This document shows, in pieces, positions 35,588 through 44,794 of a stretch of 64,000 nucleotides of DNA. Below the pieces are notes generated by a model. That model saw only the letters and a program-made list of their open reading frames with translations. It ran no database searches and was not told the origin of the DNA. Source of the DNA: DATLNF01 sp963765815. Lineage in GTDB: Bacteria; Actinomycetota; Actinomycetes; BP-191. Position numbers and translations under genes: made by a program. Positions within the stretch are counted from its first letter, which is position 1. Each line of letters begins with the position of its first letter. The stretch spans positions 310,001 through 374,000 of the forward strand of contig CAVXXT010000003.1 in NCBI GenBank assembly GCA_963765815.1, written 5' to 3'.

Positions 35588-37759
35588 GTGCTCATCCGTG
35601 TCGCCTCGTGGTGCTACGACCACCGCCGTCGCGTCGTCATGTTCTGGATCCTCGGCCTGGTCGCGGTCAGCATGCTGGCCAGCCAGTTCGGCGGGGACTT
35701 CCACGCGGAGTACAGCGCTCCCGGCGCCGAGTCGACGCGGGCCTTCGACTTGCTGAAGAGCCGGTTCCCGTCCCGGTCGGGCGACACCGTCGACATCGTC
35801 GTCGAGGCTCCCGCGGGCATCACCGATCCCGCCGTGAAGAAGCGGATCGACGACTTCATCGCAGACGCCATGAAGGTCAACGGCGTCGTCGGCGCGGTCC
35901 GGCCCGACGACGAGGCGAACGGCGGGCAGATCAGCCGCGACGGCACCATCGGGTTCGGCTCCCTGCAGCTCAACGTCCTCGGCGAGGTCTACGAGATCGA
36001 GGACGCCAAGGAGCTGGTGAAGCTCGGCGAGGAAGCCGACGCCGATGGCTTCCGGCTCGAGCTCGGCGGTCAGGTCCCGGCCATCGCCGACCAGAGCGAG
36101 CCCGGCTCCGAGGGCATCGGCCTCGGCGCCGCCGCGATCATCCTGCTGATCACCTTCGGATCGCTGCTCGCGGTCGGACTCCCGCTGGCCGTGGCGATCG
36201 TCAGCCTGGGCACCGCGTTCGGGATCATCGGCCTGCTCGAGAACATCGTCGACGTGCCCGACTGGGCGCCCGCGGTCGCCGGCATGATCGGCATCGGCGT
36301 GGGCGTCGACTACGCGCTGTTCATCATCACCCGCTACCGCCAGGGACTCCGCGAGCAGCTCGACCCCCGCGACAGCGCGCTCAAGGCGATCGCGACCGCC
36401 GGTCGGGCCGTGATGTTCGCCGGCTGCACGGTGGTCATCTCGCTGCTCGGCATGCTGCTGATGCGGATGCCGTTCACGCCTGGCGTCGCCTTCACCGCCT
36501 CGCTCGCGGTGCTCGTCGTGATGGTCGCGTCGGTCACGTTCCTCCCGGCGCTCCTCGGCTTCACCGGCGTCCACATCGACCGGCTCCGCGTGCCGTTCCT
36601 CAAGCCGGGTGGCGACACCCAGCACGGCTTCTGGTTCCGCTGGTCGCGCATGGTGCAGCGGCGTCCCTGGCCGGCCGCGATCGCCGGCCTCGCCGTCCTG
36701 CTGCTGCTCGCCTCCCCCGTGCTCGGGCTGCGGCTCGGCTTCCCGGACGCGGGCAACAACTCCGACACGACGACCGCCCGCCGCGCCTACGACCTGCTGG
36801 AGAAGGGCTTCGGCAAGGGCCGCAACGGCCCGCTGCTCGTCGTGGCCGACCTGCGAGCCTCCGGCGACACCGCCGCTTCGCTCGACCCGCTCGCCGAGGC
36901 GGTGCGCAAGACCCCGGGCATCGCGTTCGTCTCGCCGACTCAGGCCAACGAGTCCGGCGACACCGCGATCATCACGGTCGTGCCGACGACCTCCCCGCAG
37001 GAGGAGGCGACGGTCGACCTCATCCACGAGCTGCGCGACGACGTCCTCCCCAAGGCGCTGGGCAAGAGCGACACCGAGCTGTACGTCGGCGGCATCACCG
37101 CGGCGGCGATCGACTCCAACAGCACCGTCCAGGCTCGCTTGCCGCTGTTCATCGGCGCGGTCGTGCTGCTGTCGTTCCTGCTGCTCCTCGTCGTCTTCCG
37201 GTCGATCCTGGTCGCCGTGAAGGCTGCGGTGATGAACCTGCTGTCCATCGGCGCGGCGTACGGCATCGTCGCCTACTCGGTGCAGGGCAACTGGTTCGGC
37301 CGGCTCATCGGCATCCCCGAGGAGGTGCCGGTCCCGGCGTTCATCCCGATGATGATGTTCGCGATCCTCTTCGGCCTGTCGATGGACTACGAGGTCTTCC
37401 TGCTCTCGCGGGTGCGCGAGGAGTACGAGCGGACGCGCGACAACGGCCTCGCGGTGGCGGACGGGCTCGCCGCGACCGCACGTGTCATCACCGCCGCGGC
37501 CGCGATCATGGTGACCGTGTTCGGCGCGTTCATCCTCGAGCCGGACCCGTTCATCAAGATGATCGGCATCGGCCTGGCGAGCGCGATCTTCGTCGACGCG
37601 ACGATCGTCCGCATGGTGCTCGTCCCCGCGACGATGGAGCTGCTCGGCGACGCCAACTGGTGGCTGCCGGGCTGGCTCGCGCGGCACCTGCCGGACGTGC
37701 ACGTCGAGGGGACGTCGGTGCCGTCCGACGTCGCCGCGCCGGTGGCCGCCGGCGGGTGA
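35588..37759 (+). CDS. MMPL/RND-family transporter
   Basis: 723 residues, 12 predicted helices in two halves with large extracytoplasmic loops after helices 1 and 7. Typical motifs: GVDYALFIITRYR near residue 240 and MDYEVFLLSRVREE near 600, with GRAVMFAGCTVVISLLGM. Actinobacterial members export lipids or small molecules using the proton gradient. The GTG start is chosen because GGGGG lies before it and the predicted start aligns with helix 1. The stop overlaps the TraR-type gene as GTGA. Confidence 0.92.
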   Translation: MLIRVASWCYDHRRRVVMFWILGLVAVSMLASQFGGDFHAEYSAPGAESTRAFDLLKSRFPSRSGDTVDIVVEAPAGITDPAVKKRIDDFIADAMKVNGVVGAVRPDDEANGGQISRDGTIGFGSLQLNVLGEVYEIEDAKELVKLGEEADADGFRLELGGQVPAIADQSEPGSEGIGLGAAAIILLITFGSLLAVGLPLAVAIVSLGTAFGIIGLLENIVDVPDWAPAVAGMIGIGVGVDYALFIITRYRQGLREQLDPRDSALKAIATAGRAVMFAGCTVVISLLGMLLMRMPFTPGVAFTASLAVLVVMVASVTFLPALLGFTGVHIDRLRVPFLKPGGDTQHGFWFRWSRMVQRRPWPAAIAGLAVLLLLASPVLGLRLGFPDAGNNSDTTTARRAYDLLEKGFGKGRNGPLLVVADLRASGDTAASLDPLAEAVRKTPGIAFVSPTQANESGDTAIITVVPTTSPQEEATVDLIHELRDDVLPKALGKSDTELYVGGITAAAIDSNSTVQARLPLFIGAVVLLSFLLLLVVFRSILVAVKAAVMNLLSIGAAYGIVAYSVQGNWFGRLIGIPEEVPVPAFIPMMMFAILFGLSMDYEVFLLSRVREEYERTRDNGLAVADGLAATARVITAAAAIMVTVFGAFILEPDPFIKMIGIGLASAIFVDATIVRMVLVPATMELLGDANWWLPGWLARHLPDVHVEGTSVPSDVAAPVAAGG

Positions 37760-38106
37760 CCAATCCGGCCGACGACCTCTGGGCGCAGCGCACCGCGGCG
37801 CTCGCCTCCGTCGCGGCCCTGGAGCGTGAGGTCGCGCAGATCATCGCGGCGTCGGAGTCGTCCAATGCCGACGACGAGCACGACCCGGAGGGCACGACGA
37901 TCGCGTTCGAGCGCGAGCAGGCCCGCGCGCTGCTCGACGCCGCGCAGCAGCGGGTCGCCGACATCGACGCGGCGCTGGCGCACTCGCGCAGCGGCGACTA
38001 CGGCATCTGCGAGAGCTGCGGCGAGCCGATCGGCGCGGAGCGGCTCGAGGCCCGGCCCGCGGCCCGCACCTGCATCACCTGCGCCTCGAGGCGCCGCTCA
38101 GGATAG
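37756..38106 (+). CDS. TraR/DksA-type zinc-finger protein
   Basis: 116 residues. A coiled-coil-like N-terminal half (EREVAQII, IAFEREQARALLDAAQQRVADI) is followed by the C4 zinc finger CESC-x17-CITC. Such proteins bind the RNA polymerase secondary channel or have unrelated zinc roles; acidic tip residues were not confirmed. Translationally coupled to the MMPL transporter. A decayed transposase abuts its stop codon. Confidence 0.85.
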   Translation: MTNPADDLWAQRTAALASVAALEREVAQIIAASESSNADDEHDPEGTTIAFEREQARALLDAAQQRVADIDAALAHSRSGDYGICESCGEPIGAERLEARPAARTCITCASRRRSG

Positions 38107-38960
38107 GTGCCACCAGCAACGCTGGATCGGCACCTCCGGCCACACAGACTCGGCTAGCGTCGTGATCGCTACTTCGCCGTCGACGACGATCATCGCTGGC
38201 TGCTCGAGACTCGCAGCTGCGGTGCCATCGCTTGCCAACTCTGACCAAGGGTCAGGCCCAGCAGAACGGTGTCGGCTCGTCGACGGCGCCGAGGGCCGCC
38301 GCGTCCGGTGATCCCGAGCGCGATGTTGCAGTCAACGCCCAGGCGGCGCTTGCTTGCTCGCATCCCGGTGCCGTCGAGGACTATGACCTCGCGCACGAGG
38401 TGGGCCGCCGGCGTCCGGATCACCGACCGACTCAAGCCTCGGAGCGATGTCGGCGACGGCGTGATGGGCGCGACCTGCCGAACCGGGCAGGCCGAAGCGT
38501 CGCGCGATGCGCCGGCACGCGCGAACGACATCTGGCTCGCCAACTCCGCGAGGTCGACGCTGAGCCGGTCGGTTCGACGCTTGCCAATCAAGTCGAGCAT
38601 CAGCAGCAGCGGGGCGAAGACCCGCCCGCACGACCTGCACCCGACCTGGGCCAGCCGCACGTGCACCACCCCGGCAGCGGTGTCGAAGCGTCGAAGACGT
38701 GTCCGCATCCCCTTGCGCGCGAAGTCACTCATCACGCCGCATCCAGGACAGCCGAAAGGCGCCGGCAAGTCCCGAACCGGCAGCCACTTCGGACCGCAGA
38801 CCTCGTCGATCAACCGCGACTGCACGTCTTCGAGCGCCGCCGAGATCGCGGCCCCGGGCAGGTCGTTGCGCATCGCCACCGCCCACGCCTCGAGTTGCGG
38901 CCAGGTTAGGTCACCGATGTGGGGCAACTCGGCGACCAGAGCGAGGGTAGTGACCGGCAC
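38104..38960 (-). pseudogene. Decayed transposase remnant (IS-derived)
   Basis: Pieces of one transposase are spread over different frames. The N-terminus TTLALVAELPHIGDLTW and two zinc-ribbon CxxC pairs (FGCPGCG, VGCRSCG) are in one frame. ACRRIARRFGLPGSAG continues in a second. EVIVLDGTGMRASKRRLG returns to the first frame. MIVVDGEVAITTLAESVWP and QRCWWHL (the DG..CxxH region of a DDE catalytic core) are in a third. At least three frameshifts are needed, and the coding sequence stops abruptly at the TraR gene, so the C-terminal half is gone. IS family uncertain (zinc-ribbon, mutator/ISKra4-like pattern). No terminal repeats found. Confidence 0.8.
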
Positions 38961-39046
38961 GGCAGGTCTCCTTAATCTGAAGGTGTGTCGCCACCACTCC
39001 AGACCAAGATCCGCAAAGTTCAACGGAACGACACGCTACCGAGCTC

Positions 39047-39229
39047 TCAGCCGCTGGGTGTCACCGACGTGACGACGGGCGGCGGGCGGTCACCCGGTCG
39101 AGGCGCGTTGCGGTCCCCGAGCACGTTGATGGCGAGCGCGACGACGGTGATGAACGCGATGATGCCGAGCGTCATCTTCCAGCCGGAGTAGGTGCGCGGC
39201 TCGGCGCCGGGGTCCTCCGGGCCGGTCAC
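39047..39229 (-). CDS. Small single-helix membrane protein downstream of hemQ
   Basis: 60 residues. One transmembrane helix (about 21-38, LGIIAFITVVALAINVL), a short acidic N-terminus and a Pro-rich tail. The GTG start overlaps the hemQ stop as GTGA, so it is coupled to heme synthesis, but function is unknown. Confidence 0.75.
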   Translation of the reverse strand: MTGPEDPGAEPRTYSGWKMTLGIIAFITVVALAINVLGDRNAPRPGDRPPPVVTSVTPSG

Positions 39230-39951
39230 GGCAGGGTGGCGACGATCTCCGCGATCGGCCGTCGTACGCCGGTGTAGAACGGCACCTCCTCGCGGGTGTG
39301 CCGCCGGGCCTCGGCGCCGCGCAGGTGGCGCATCAGGTCGACGATGCGGTGCAGCTCCTCGGCCTCGAACGCGAGCAGCCATTCGTAGTCGTTGAGGGCG
39401 AAGCACGCGACCGTGTTGGACCGGACGTCCGGGTACTCGCGGGCCATCTTGCCGTGCTCGGCGAGCATGTCGCGCCGCTCGTCCGGCGGCAGCAGGTACC
39501 AGTCCAGCGAGCGGACGAACGGGTAGACGCAGATGTAGCGCTGGGGGTCCTCACGCTTCACGAAAGCCGGGATGTGGCTCTTGTTGAACTCGGCTGGGCG
39601 GTGCAGCCCGACGACCGACCAGACCGGCTCGAGCGACCGGCCGAGCGCGGTGCGGCGGAACCGCGAGTACGCCGCCTGCAGGCCGTCCGGGTCGGGGCAG
39701 GTCCACCAGACCAGCAGGTCGGCGTCAGCGCGGTAGCCCGACACGTCGTACGTCCCGCGGGTGTAGACGTCCTGGGTCAGCAGCTCGTCGAGCAGCGCGG
39801 TGACCTCGGCGGTCGCGGTCGGGCGGTCGACCTCCGAGACGCGCGTGCTGTCGGTGCGGGCGCGGAACACGGAGTACGACGTGTAGAGCAGCTCGTCGTT
39901 GAGCTCGCGCGCCGTCTTCGCGGCCGGATCGGTGTTCGTGGTGTCTGTCAT
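39226..39951 (-). CDS. hemQ: Coproheme decarboxylase (HemQ, chlorite-dismutase-like)
   Basis: 241 residues. Converts Fe-coproporphyrin III to heme b with peroxide, the last step of the Gram-positive heme pathway. Recognisable blocks: LNDELLYTSYSVFR, YDVSGYRADADLLVWWTCPD, YPFVRSLDWYLLPPDERRDML and TVACFALNDYEWLLAFE. HemQ rather than a true chlorite dismutase because hemY, hemH and hemE are within 8 kb. Start ATG at 39949-39951. Confidence 0.93.
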   Translation of the reverse strand: MTDTTNTDPAAKTARELNDELLYTSYSVFRARTDSTRVSEVDRPTATAEVTALLDELLTQDVYTRGTYDVSGYRADADLLVWWTCPDPDGLQAAYSRFRRTALGRSLEPVWSVVGLHRPAEFNKSHIPAFVKREDPQRYICVYPFVRSLDWYLLPPDERRDMLAEHGKMAREYPDVRSNTVACFALNDYEWLLAFEAEELHRIVDLMRHLRGAEARRHTREEVPFYTGVRRPIAEIVATLP

Positions 39952-39972
39952 GGGACCAGTCTCCCAGACCTG

Positions 39973-41697
39973 CTACGGGATGATGACCGCGTCCGGCAGC
40001 GGGTCCGGGTAGAGGCGCACGCCGTCGTGCACGGGCAGCGTGAACTCGGTGCCGCCCTCGCCGGTGAAGATCTCCACCAGGGCGCCACCGGCGAAGGTCG
40101 GCACCTTGTCCGGGTGGGTGGACTGGATCCGCAGCTCGAGCGAGTGGCCCTTGGCGAGGACGTGCGCCTCCGCCTGCGCGACCAGGTTCATGACCATCTT
40201 CTCGCCGGGCACGACCGGCGACGGCTTGTCGTTGCCCGCGCGCAGCTCGGGCTGGATCGCCCAGCCGGACATGGAGATCCGGTCGCGGCCGCCGTCCTCG
40301 TCGACGTCGTACAGCGTGGCGTTGATGTGGATGCGCTCGCCGTAGACCGCGGCGACCAGCTTCATCGTCGGGATGCCGGTGATCAGCATCTCCCGGTCCA
40401 GCGGGTCGGTCGTGAAGACCGCGGCGTTGGCGCCGAACTCGCCCTGGCTCGGGTCGGCGACGTACTGCACGCTCGCCGGCTCGTCGAGGTCGGTGATCAG
40501 CGCGCCGTCAGTGGTGTGGAAGGTCAGCGCGCGCGACGGCACCGGCGGCCACGCGGTGGGGGTGAAGACCCGGCCGTCGTTGAGGAACACCTCGACCGGC
40601 GGACCGGTGTCGACGTTGCGCTGCAGCAGGTGCTTGTCGAACCACGCGTGCAGCGCATAGGTCCAGTGGTCCTCGCGCTGGTTGGGACAGCAGCCCGAGC
40701 CGTGGTCCCACTGGCCGATCCAGGCCTTGTCGCCCTTGCGTCCGCCGCGGGCGTGGAACCAGTCGAGCGCCGCGATGCGGGCGGCGTTGTCGTTGACGCC
40801 GTGGACGACGAACATCGGGATCTTCGCGGCGGTGGCGCCCTTGCGGAAGTCGCGGTCCTTGTGCCACGCCACCTCGGCGCCGCTCATGTACGCCTCGCCG
40901 GTCACGCCGGCCGAGTTGGTCAGCCCGCAGCCGGCGTACTGCAGGTTGCCGAGCTCGTTGTCGTGACCCGGCAGGTGCCGCGTGATCGACAGCTGCTCGT
41001 AGGCGAACAGCGGCCCCGCCCACTGCAGGTTGTACGGCACGCCGTTCTGGAACTCGTGGTGGTACATCGCCGCGAGGCCGGCACTGGGCACGATCGTGAC
41101 GAGGCCCTTCGGGTTCTGCGCGGCCGCCATCATCGGGGTCGAGCCGACGTAGGAGTGCCCGGTCAGCCCGACGCGGCCGTTGGACCACGGCTGCTTCGCG
41201 GCCCACTCGACGATCGTCTTCGCGTCCTTCTGGTCCGCCTTGCCCATGTGGTCGAGGCAGCCGCCGGACCGGCCGGTGCCGCGCAGGTCGACGAACACGA
41301 CGGCGTAGCCGCGTGGCGCGAAGTAGCCGGCCAGGCCGAGCTTCACCCCGTCCTCGTCCTCCGGCCCGGGGAAGATGCGGGTGCCCGCGCGGTCGCCGGA
41401 CTCGCCGTGATACGGCGACAGCTCGAGGATCGTGCCGTAGCGGCCCGGCTTCGTCGGGCGCACGACCTCGACGTACAGCGTCACGCCGTCGCTCATCTTC
41501 ACGTTCTGCGCCTCGCGCACGATCGAGAAGCGGGGCCCGCTCAGGCCCTTCGACTTCCGGTAGTCCTTGGGCGCCCCGGTGGTGGGGGTCGGCCGGCCGG
41601 TCGCCTTCATCGGCGCCGGGGCGGCGTGCGAGGCGGCGAGGCCGCCGGCGAAGAGGACGAGCGCGCAGGCGGCAGCAAGGAAAAGGCGTGGCTTCAT
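39973..41697 (-). CDS. Secreted S15-type hydrolase (CocE/X-Pro dipeptidyl-peptidase-like)
   Basis: 574 residues with a signal peptide (hydrophobic 5-25, SHA cleavage). Alpha/beta hydrolase with catalytic Ser in GLTGHSYVG near residue 166, Asp in VHGVNDNAARI and His in QWDHGSGC, then a C-terminal jelly-roll (PepX_C-like) domain from about 390. Predicted to cleave peptides, esters or amides outside the cell. Its gene lies just upstream of hemQ on the same strand, 21 bases apart, but a link to heme is not implied. Confidence 0.86.
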   Translation of the reverse strand: MKPRLFLAAACALVLFAGGLAASHAAPAPMKATGRPTPTTGAPKDYRKSKGLSGPRFSIVREAQNVKMSDGVTLYVEVVRPTKPGRYGTILELSPYHGESGDRAGTRIFPGPEDEDGVKLGLAGYFAPRGYAVVFVDLRGTGRSGGCLDHMGKADQKDAKTIVEWAAKQPWSNGRVGLTGHSYVGSTPMMAAAQNPKGLVTIVPSAGLAAMYHHEFQNGVPYNLQWAGPLFAYEQLSITRHLPGHDNELGNLQYAGCGLTNSAGVTGEAYMSGAEVAWHKDRDFRKGATAAKIPMFVVHGVNDNAARIAALDWFHARGGRKGDKAWIGQWDHGSGCCPNQREDHWTYALHAWFDKHLLQRNVDTGPPVEVFLNDGRVFTPTAWPPVPSRALTFHTTDGALITDLDEPASVQYVADPSQGEFGANAAVFTTDPLDREMLITGIPTMKLVAAVYGERIHINATLYDVDEDGGRDRISMSGWAIQPELRAGNDKPSPVVPGEKMVMNLVAQAEAHVLAKGHSLELRIQSTHPDKVPTFAGGALVEIFTGEGGTEFTLPVHDGVRLYPDPLPDAVIIP

Positions 41698-41769
41698 GGC
41701 TGCGATCTTCGTCGGACCGCGGCCGCACTCCTGCCGGTTCCGCACCGCGGCGCGGGCTACCCTCGGCTC

Positions 41770-42795
41770 ATGGCCACTCCCGCAGCGACCCAGTCCCTGC
41801 CGTCGCGGTGGCGCGAGGTGCTGCGCACGACCAACCCGCCGGTCGGCGGCGAGCTCGACGTCGTCTCGAAGTGGCTGGTGCTGACCCGCGCCGCCGTGCT
41901 GCCCATGACGCTCACCGCGGGTCTCGTCGCAGGGCTGCTCGCGGTCCGGCAACCAGGCTTCCACGCCGGCTGGTTCGCGCTGGCGCTGCTCGGCATCACG
42001 CTCGCGCACGTGTCGAACAACCTGATGAACGACCTGTTCGACTCCGACGTCGGCCTCGACGTCGCGTCGTACCCCCGTGCGCTCTACGCGCCGCACCCGA
42101 TCCTCTCCGGGATGATCACCCGCCGAGGGCTCGCCACCGCGGCTCTCCTCGTCAACACTGCCGATCTCGCGATCGGGCTCGTGCTGTACGCCGCGCGCGG
42201 CTGGCCGGTGCTGGCGTTCGCCGTGTCCGGGTTCCTGCTCAGCGCGGCGTACACCGCCCCTCCGCTGCGCCTGAAGAAGAGGGGTCTCGGCGAGCCGGAC
42301 GTGCTCGTGGTCTGGGGGCCGCTGATGGTCTGCGGCACCTACTACAGCGCCGTCGGCGACGTGTCGTGGTGGGTCGCGGCGGCGTCGATCCCCTACGGCC
42401 TGCTCTGCACCGCCGTCCTGATGGGCAAGCACATCGACAAGCTTCCGTGGGACGCGCCCGCCGGTGTGCGCACGCTGCCGGTGCGACTCGGCGAGGCGCG
42501 GTCACGCACGCTCACCCGCGCGCTGATCGTCGGGTTCTACGCGTCGGTCGTCGCCTGCGTCGTCTTCGGTGCGCTGCCCTGGCCGGCGATCGCCGTGCTC
42601 GGCGCGCTGCCGCTGATGATGCGCACGCTCCGACACCTGCACGAGCCACGCCCGGACGCGCCGCCGGCAGACTTCCCGGTGTGGCCGCTGTGGTTCGCCG
42701 CCATCGCCTTCGTGCACACGCGACGCGCGGGCGGACTGCTCATCCTCGGCCTCGCCGCGGCAGCGATCGCCGACATCACTCCCTACGCGCTCTAG
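41770..42795 (+). CDS. UbiA-family prenyltransferase (MenA-like)
   Basis: 341 residues with seven to nine transmembrane helices. The first Asp motif is NNLMNDLFDSDVGLD near residue 82; the second is MGKHIDKLPWD near 220 (usual DxxxD). Transfers a prenyl chain to an aromatic or related acceptor; dihydroxynaphthoate (menaquinone), heme O and others are possible. The site is near heme genes, but HemO synthase features are not clear. Start ATG at 41770; divergent from the S15 gene. Confidence 0.85.
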   Translation: MATPAATQSLPSRWREVLRTTNPPVGGELDVVSKWLVLTRAAVLPMTLTAGLVAGLLAVRQPGFHAGWFALALLGITLAHVSNNLMNDLFDSDVGLDVASYPRALYAPHPILSGMITRRGLATAALLVNTADLAIGLVLYAARGWPVLAFAVSGFLLSAAYTAPPLRLKKRGLGEPDVLVVWGPLMVCGTYYSAVGDVSWWVAAASIPYGLLCTAVLMGKHIDKLPWDAPAGVRTLPVRLGEARSRTLTRALIVGFYASVVACVVFGALPWPAIAVLGALPLMMRTLRHLHEPRPDAPPADFPVWPLWFAAIAFVHTRRAGGLLILGLAAAAIADITPYAL

Positions 42796-42803
42796 CCCCG
42801 CGA

Positions 42804-43421
42804 ATGGCTGCCGCCGAGCCCCCGCGCCTCGTCGTCCGCGACGTCGCCGGGTGGCGTGCCTGGCTCGCCGACCACGTCGACGACAGGGACGGCGTGTGGC
42901 TCGTGCTGGCCAAGAAGGGGACGACCGATCCGACCGACCTCACCTACGACCACGCGCTGGAGGAGGCGCTGTGCCAGGGCTGGATCGACGGCACGAAGCG
43001 CAGGCTCGACGACGCGACGTACCAGCAGCGCTTCACCCCGCGCCGGGCGCGCAGTGCGTGGTCGAAGCGCAACGTCACCATCGCCGAGCGGCTCATCGGC
43101 GAACACCGGATGCAGCCGTCCGGACTCGCCGAAGTCGAGCGGGCGAGGAGCGACGGGCGATGCGCCGCGGCGTACGCCGGCCCCGCGACGATCGAGGTGC
43201 CGCCCGACCTCGCGGCGGCTCTCGCTCAGCACCCGTCGGCGCAGTCGATGTTCGACGTCCTCACCAGCGCCAACCGGTTCGCCATCGTGTGGCGTGTCGA
43301 GGAAGCGAAGCGCCCGCAGACCCGCGCGCGACGCATCGCGCAGTACGTCGACATGCTCGCCCGCGGCGAGACCCCGCACCCACAGCGGCGCCGCCCCGGC
43401 ATCCCCGGGGCGGACCGCTAA
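42804..43421 (+). CDS. YdeI/OmdA-like protein
   Basis: 205 residues. The pattern WLADHVDDRDGVWLVLAKKG, DHALEEALCQGWIDG and FTPRRARSAWSKRN is diagnostic of the YdeI/OmpD-associated family. Biochemical role is unknown. The stop overlaps the convergent hemY stop by 4 bases. Cotranscribed with the UbiA gene (8-base gap). Confidence 0.9.
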   Translation: MAAAEPPRLVVRDVAGWRAWLADHVDDRDGVWLVLAKKGTTDPTDLTYDHALEEALCQGWIDGTKRRLDDATYQQRFTPRRARSAWSKRNVTIAERLIGEHRMQPSGLAEVERARSDGRCAAAYAGPATIEVPPDLAAALAQHPSAQSMFDVLTSANRFAIVWRVEEAKRPQTRARRIAQYVDMLARGETPHPQRRRPGIPGADR

Positions 43422-44794
43422 CGAGCCGCTAGTCCGGCCAGGACCCGGGCGGCGGCCTGCTCGCCCGACCTGATGCACGCGGGTACGCCGACGCCGTGGT
43501 AGGCCGAGCCGGCCAGCGCGAGCCCCGGCAGCGGCTCCAGCGCCGCCTCGACCCGAGCGATCCGGGCGACGTGGCCGACGGCGTACTGGGGCAGCGCGTC
43601 GACCCATCGCGTGACGCGCACGTCGACCGGCGCCGCCGTCACCCCGATCGCCTCGCGCAGCTCGGCCAGCACCCGATCGACGATCTCGTCGTCGTCGGCC
43701 GGCGGCGGGTCGCCGGCGCGGCCGACGCTGCAACGCACGACCGCGATGTCGCCGTGCCCCAGGTCGGCCCACTTGGCCGACGACAGCGTGCACGCCTTCA
43801 TCAGCCGGCCCTCGGTGGCCGGGACCAGGAAGCCGCTGCCCGCCGGTGCCGTGGCAAGTGCGGCCTTCGGGAAGGCGAAGGTGACGATCGCCACGGTCGC
43901 CGTGTCGATCGCCGCCAGCTCGGCGGACAGCTCGGGCGCGGCGAAGCGCAACAGCTTCGCCGTCACGGGCGCGGGCGTGGCCACGACCACGGCGTCGACC
44001 ACCATCGCCCGACCGCCCATCAGCGTGATCCGCCACGCGGAGCCGACCCGCTCGACCAGCGCCGCACGGCTGGACAGCCGGACCGCGTCGCCAAGCCGCT
44101 CGGCGAGCGCGAGCGGCAGCAGCCCGAGGCCGCCGGCGAGCGACCTGAACACCGGTCCGCTCGCCTCCGCGCCATCGGCCGCGGGGGCAGCCAGCGCGCG
44201 CATCAGCGACCCGCCGGCACGCGCGGCCGCCGCGACGTAGGGCGCGGTCGCCTCGACGCCGAGCGCGTCCGCGCGACCGGCGTACACACCGCCGAGCAGC
44301 GGGTCGACCAGCCGGTCGACGACCTGCCCGCCCAGCCGCCGTCGCACGAGCGCGCCGACCGCGACGTCCTCCCCGGCGTACGCCGATCGTCGACCCGCCA
44401 GATCCAGCGACGCGCGCACGAGTCCACCGGTCGTCAGGATCCGGCTGCGCGCCAGCGACCGCAGCGATCTCGGCACGCCGAGCACCGTGCCACTCGGCAG
44501 CGGGCGCATCCTCCCGTCGACCCAGACATGCGCCGACGACGTGGCCGGCTCGACCAGCCGATCACCCAGCCCGACCTCGCGCACCAAGGCCTCGGCGTCC
44601 GGCACGCGCGCGAGGAACGCGTCGGCGCCCGCGTCGACCGGCAGACCGCCGACCTCACTGGTGTGCAGGATGCCGCCCACGCGGCGCGACCCCTCGAAGA
44701 CGGTGACGTCGATGTCGCCCCCGTCCCGGACGAGCGCATGCGCGGCCGTGAGTCCGGAGATGCCGCCGCCGATGACCGCGACGTGCGGACTCAT
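43418..44794 (-). CDS. hemY: Coproporphyrinogen III oxidase (HemY/CgoX type)
   Basis: 458 residues. FAD-dependent oxidase: dinucleotide-binding VIGGGISGLTAAHAL at the N-terminus, then GRRVGGILHT-like and DAGADAFL blocks, and the C-terminal GSAYHGVGVPACIRSG. In Gram-positives this enzyme oxidises coproporphyrinogen III, not protoporphyrinogen. ATG at 44792-44794 overlaps the stop of the upstream DMT transporter (ATGA). Pairs with hemH, hemE and hemQ here. Confidence 0.93.
   Translation of the reverse strand: MSPHVAVIGGGISGLTAAHALVRDGGDIDVTVFEGSRRVGGILHTSEVGGLPVDAGADAFLARVPDAEALVREVGLGDRLVEPATSSAHVWVDGRMRPLPSGTVLGVPRSLRSLARSRILTTGGLVRASLDLAGRRSAYAGEDVAVGALVRRRLGGQVVDRLVDPLLGGVYAGRADALGVEATAPYVAAAARAGGSLMRALAAPAADGAEASGPVFRSLAGGLGLLPLALAERLGDAVRLSSRAALVERVGSAWRITLMGGRAMVVDAVVVATPAPVTAKLLRFAAPELSAELAAIDTATVAIVTFAFPKAALATAPAGSGFLVPATEGRLMKACTLSSAKWADLGHGDIAVVRCSVGRAGDPPPADDDEIVDRVLAELREAIGVTAAPVDVRVTRWVDALPQYAVGHVARIARVEAALEPLPGLALAGSAYHGVGVPACIRSGEQAAARVLAGLAAR

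Noticed and set aside
35543..37702. 719-codon minus-strand ORF opposite the MMPL gene
   Set aside because: Composition is almost wholly Arg, Asp, Glu, His and Gly, typical of antisense frames; the plus-strand MMPL gene explains the region.
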